This document shows positions 60,979 through 64,000 of a stretch of 64,000 nt of DNA, piece after piece; within the stretch, counting starts at the first letter, position 1, and each line of letters starts with the position of its first letter. The stretch is from Vreelandella neptunia (GTDB lineage: Bacteria; Pseudomonadota; Gammaproteobacteria; Pseudomonadales; Halomonadaceae), in assembly GCF_022489065.1 (NCBI RefSeq), contig NZ_JAKVTW010000003.1, positions 186,001 to 250,000 of the forward strand, given 5' to 3'. The notes under the pieces were generated by a model, which did not search any database, was not told the DNA's origin, and was given only the letters and a program-made list of their open reading frames with translations. The position numbers were made by a program, and so were the translations under genes.

Positions 60979-62814
60979 TTAGGGTGCCCCTGGCGGCGTT
61001 AGTTCAGGATAGCGCTCAAGCAAGTCGTCAATCTGCGGATGCAAGTTGGTTCGCTGCATAATCTGCGCTATCAACCGGCGAGCTTCTTCATCGCGCCCTA
61101 GCGCTTGTAATACTTCGGCTAGATGCGCAGCGACTTCCTGATCAGGCAGTTGTGTGTAGGCGCTCTCAAGCCAGGGTAGAGCTTCTTCAGGCTGCCCAAG
61201 CCGGAAATAGACCCAGCCCATGCTGTCGAGTACAGCGGGGTTATCTGGGTCGGCTTCGTAGGCGCGCTCGATAAGCTCAAAAGCCTCTTGTAAACGCCCT
61301 GGTAGGCCAAGGTCTGCCAGGGTATACCCTAGCGCGTTGAGCGCTTCAGCATTGTCGGGGTCGGTGCGCAGTACTTGGCGTAAATCCTGCTCCATTCCGG
61401 CAATGTTACCCGCTTCCCAGCGGCGCATGGCGCGCATATAAAGCAGTGAGACGTCGTCCGGTGTGCGGGTGATTTCACGATCTAGGAGCGCATTCGCATC
61501 CGCTGGTTGGTTCATTTCGTCAAGCAGTTGAACTTCGAGCATCACCAGTTCGGTAAAGTAACTGTCGTAGCGCATGCGCTCAATGCGCAGAAAAGCCCGG
61601 GCATCAAGTAAGCGGTCTTCCTCAATCAGCATTTGCGCCGCCGCTGCGCGAGCAGGCAAAAATTCATCACCCTCGCTGACTTGGCGGTAATAAAGCAGCG
61701 CGCTATCGGTATCTTTTTGTGCTTGGGTAATAGCGCCCAGCAGGAAATAGGCAAGATTCGGCACTTCAGATTGGCCAATTAGCGGCTGGAGCAAGCGTTG
61801 AGCGGGTTCAGGGTGGCCCTCTTCCAGATACAGCTGTGCCAGCGATAAACGCAGATCCTGATTTCCCCCATGGCTCTCTAGCAGGGCGTTGGTTTGCACT
61901 TCGGCGGCACTGATATTGTTAAGTCGAATTTCTGCTTGAGCGAGAAGTAAGATAAATCGCACATCGTCGGGGGCGAGATCTAAACCTTGCTGTGCTGCAC
62001 TCCGAGCGGTCGAGTAGTCTTCCACCTCTAGCGCAAGGCGTGCTCTTACCAACCATAATGCTGCTGATTCAGGGTCAAGCAGCGCGACTTGATCAAGCCG
62101 CCGCTGGGCAACGGCGGTATCGCCAAGGGCCGCCTCAATCAGGGCCGTGCCCAGCAGCACATCGCTGTGGTGCTCTAACTGATCAGCATTGGGCTGGGCT
62201 AGGTGCGCGCGCAACTGCTGAGCTATTAATGTGAGTGGCGCTTCTTCAGCCACCGCGATTTCAGCAAAGGCGGTCAAATCGCCATGGCCACCTACTTCGA
62301 CAATATCTAGACGCTGTTCAAGGCTGTCGAGCCAGTCACCCCGCTGGAGAGAAAAAGCCGCCAATAAGCGATTGGGCGCCTCTGCCTGCGGGGCTAGTTC
62401 ACGCCAGCGAAGTGCTGAAGCCTCTATTAATGAGGTTTCATTGCCAAAGCGCGCAGCAAATGTTGCGCGTTCGGCAAGCGCTGGCTCGCGATAGCGCTGA
62501 GCGGCCTCAAGATAGCCTTGGCTTGCAAGGCGATAATCGCCTCGTTGACCCGCCAGCTCAGCGCCAAGCAGCGTGCTCAGCCCCGCAGCGTCTAGACCAC
62601 GGGTAATGGGTGGGGCGCCGCGCATTGGGTCATCGGCCCACGTGCCCAGGGGCCCGTCCTGCTGGCTAGGCGCGGACTGGCAGCCGCTAAGGAAAAGCGC
62701 GGCGGCAACGGGTAGTAGCAGAGTCGAATGCCGTAAAGCAGAGCCCTGGAATGAAAAGCCCTGCAGTGTAAAGCCCACAATAGTAGAGCCCAGAAGTGTA
62801 GAACGAGGTCGCAT
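60979..62814 (-). CDS. Tetratricopeptide-repeat lipoprotein
   Basis: A 611-residue TPR protein upstream of lolB. The lipobox LFLSGC places the lipidated Cys at 45. The region about 150-600 contains about ten TPR-like helical pairs (for example AEALNALGYTLADLG and PAVLDSMGWVYFRLGQPEEALPWLESAY). A protein of this kind next to lolB is common in gammaproteobacteria; a role in envelope assembly is inference. The signal peptide is unusually long because of a pentapeptide-like repeat (residues 7-31). GAGAG lies 4-5 nt before the ATG. The 3' end is 75 nt from lolB. Confidence 0.85.
   Translation of the reverse strand: MRPRSTLLGSTIVGFTLQGFSFQGSALRHSTLLLPVAAALFLSGCQSAPSQQDGPLGTWADDPMRGAPPITRGLDAAGLSTLLGAELAGQRGDYRLASQGYLEAAQRYREPALAERATFAARFGNETSLIEASALRWRELAPQAEAPNRLLAAFSLQRGDWLDSLEQRLDIVEVGGHGDLTAFAEIAVAEEAPLTLIAQQLRAHLAQPNADQLEHHSDVLLGTALIEAALGDTAVAQRRLDQVALLDPESAALWLVRARLALEVEDYSTARSAAQQGLDLAPDDVRFILLLAQAEIRLNNISAAEVQTNALLESHGGNQDLRLSLAQLYLEEGHPEPAQRLLQPLIGQSEVPNLAYFLLGAITQAQKDTDSALLYYRQVSEGDEFLPARAAAAQMLIEEDRLLDARAFLRIERMRYDSYFTELVMLEVQLLDEMNQPADANALLDREITRTPDDVSLLYMRAMRRWEAGNIAGMEQDLRQVLRTDPDNAEALNALGYTLADLGLPGRLQEAFELIERAYEADPDNPAVLDSMGWVYFRLGQPEEALPWLESAYTQLPDQEVAAHLAEVLQALGRDEEARRLIAQIMQRTNLHPQIDDLLERYPELTPPGAP
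62722..62796 (-). repeat. 15-bp degenerate tandem repeat in signal-peptide coding region
   Basis: On the minus strand GGCTYT recurs exactly every 15 nt (four clear copies). It encodes residues 7-31 of the TPR lipoprotein with Gly at 9, 14, 19 and 24, a five-residue period (LLGST-IVGFT-LQGFS-FQGSA). The remaining codons have diverged. Confidence 0.65.
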
Positions 62815-63067
62815 GCGTCTCTCGATTAAGTGGCCGAATGCTCAGCATAGCGGCTTGCCTGCCTGCGGCAAAGTGGTGTGGGCCAGATGATAGCCTGCTG
62901 TGATAGAATGTTCCTCCTTGAAAAAGTGGCCTGCAATCTTTATGCATACTTAAATGCATTGCTTGAGCCACGTCAAAGACCTGTGATAGCAAGCCCTAAT
63001 TGACGGTGCGGCCGCGTAAGACCAGCGGTCGACGAAAGTCCGACACACTAGCGAAGACGCATAACGC

Positions 63068-64000
63068 ATGACGCTTCTTGCCCTGGGAATAAATCATCGT
63101 ACTGCCAGCGTGGCCGTGCGTGAGCAGGTAGCTTTTTCACCAGCGCAGCTTGAAACCGCGTTGGCTGAATTGCGCAGCCTGCCACAAATCAGTGAAGCGG
63201 CGGTGCTATCGACCTGCAACCGCACGGAGCTTTACTGTGTCACGGATGCGGCTGGCGAACAGGCGGTACTGAATTGGCTCGGACGCTTTCATAATTTACG
63301 CGTCGATGAGCTAGCTCGCTGTGCCTACCATTATTTAGACAACGATGCCGCGCGCCATTTAATGCGTGTGGCCGTTGGCCTGGATTCTATGGTGCTGGGC
63401 GAACCACAAATTCTGGGTCAACTGAAAGACGCTTATCAACAGGCTAGAGAGTCAAAAGGCTTAGGTGGTGAGCTAGAGCGTCTCTTCCAGCACACCTTCG
63501 CTGTGGCCAAACAGGTACGTACTGAAACCGGTATCGGCAAAAATCCCGTTTCTGTGGCTTATGCCGCGGTCAGTATGGCTAGCCGTATTTTTGACGACTT
63601 CAGTCGTTCACGCGCGCTGCTGATTGGTGCTGGGGAAACCATTGAGCTGGTCGCTCGGCACTTGCATGAAGCCGGTGTTCGCCAGCTTACTGTCGCTAAC
63701 CGTACCCGCGAACGCGCCGAACTTGTGGCAGGCCCGCTGGGTGGCACGGCGATTACCCTGCAGGAAATTCCTGACGCCCTAGAGCATGCCGATATCGTCA
63801 TCTCTTCCACCGCGGCCCCGCTGCCTATCCTCGGGAAAGGCATGGTTGAGCGGGCGCTCAAAAAGCGTCGCCATCGGCCGGTCTTCATGGTCGATATCGC
63901 CGTTCCGCGTGATATCGAGCCTGAAGTGGGCGACCTAGCCGATGTGTTCCTCTACACCGTTGACGATTTAGAAGAGGTGATTCAAGAGAATCGCCGTCAT
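63068..64000 (+). CDS. hemA: Glutamyl-tRNA reductase (partial, runs off the window)
   Basis: The first 311 residues of the enzyme that starts tetrapyrrole synthesis by reducing glutamyl-tRNA with NADPH. Catalytic Cys50 is in [30 protein letters not shown] (about 98-117) and the NADPH-binding [16 protein letters not shown] (about 178-193) are intact. The usual full length is about 415-430 residues, so the C-terminal dimerisation domain is missing here only because of the window edge. Divergent from the TPR lipoprotein gene across 253 bp, the standard hemA/lolB arrangement. Confidence 0.96.
   Translation, partial: MTLLALGINHRTASVAVREQVAFSPAQLETALAELRSLPQISEAAVLSTCNRTELYCVTDAAGEQAVLNWLGRFHNLRVDELARCAYHYLDNDAARHLMRVAVGLDSMVLGEPQILGQLKDAYQQARESKGLGGELERLFQHTFAVAKQVRTETGIGKNPVSVAYAAVSMASRIFDDFSRSRALLIGAGETIELVARHLHEAGVRQLTVANRTRERAELVAGPLGGTAITLQEIPDALEHADIVISSTAAPLPILGKGMVERALKKRRHRPVFMVDIAVPRDIEPEVGDLADVFLYTVDDLEEVIQENRRH

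Noticed and set aside
62687-62992. 101-residue frame with GLYYCGLYTAGLF-like repeats
   Set aside because: It is an alternate reading of the 15-bp repeat in the TPR lipoprotein gene, in another frame of the same strand, without independent support.

Overview
The window looks like a chromosomal segment of a moderately halophilic gammaproteobacterium, most likely Halomonas or another Halomonadaceae. This rests on protein recognition and gene order, not on a database search. Supporting points are the gene orders miaB-phoH-ybeY-corC-lnt and lolB-ispE-tRNA-Gln-prs-rplY-pth-ychF, a periplasmic-type malate:quinone oxidoreductase, DUF3581, and many acidic protein tails. I see no insertion sequence, prophage, integrase or CRISPR array.

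Layout. Bases 1-9458 carry a cut-off secreted or membrane protein, an SPFH/NfeD membrane pair (qmcA), a DUF305 protein, a TRIC-type channel, a 1008-residue AsmA-like protein, DUF3581, the K+/H+ antiporter nhaP2 and one doubtful small gene. Bases 9520-20135 hold the most unusual region, a peptide-ligase-like cluster. On the minus strand a transglutaminase/DUF2126 protein, a fused ATP-grasp/alpha-E protein and a second transglutaminase form an apparent operon. On the plus strand a separate ATP-grasp gene and alpha-E gene form a second one, followed by a convergent zinc metallopeptidase. The 363-bp divergent region between them carries two back-to-back sigma-54 promoters, each with exact GG-N10-GC spacing, and two NtrC-like sites between them. 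This suggests that both operons respond to nitrogen limitation from one shared activator platform.

Bases 20297-32885 are metabolic: mmsA with a palindromic operator that fits valine catabolism, a peroxidase-like protein, a TPP riboswitch controlling a sodium/solute symporter, a GAF-PAS-GGDEF cyclase next to CorA, NnrU, an oxidoreductase coupled to an unusual proline-racemase-family enzyme, ArfB, and a 2-hydroxyacid dehydrogenase. Bases 33144-44845 include a periplasmic binding protein paired with a chemoreceptor, a DJ-1 protein, small conserved proteins, a deleted remnant of a GFA-family gene, mqo, and two regulator/enzyme divergent pairs (LysR/VOC and AraC/alcohol dehydrogenase).

Bases 44872-64000 are housekeeping: lnt, corC, ybeY, phoH, miaB, three identical tRNA-Asn genes, an orphan ArsR, prc, apeB, tRNA-Met, ychF, pth, rplY, prs, tRNA-Gln, ispE, lolB, a TPR lipoprotein and the start of hemA, which runs off the right edge. 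Start sites were moved inward from the longest reading frame wherever a Shine-Dalgarno sequence, an ATGA overlap or family alignment favoured a later codon.
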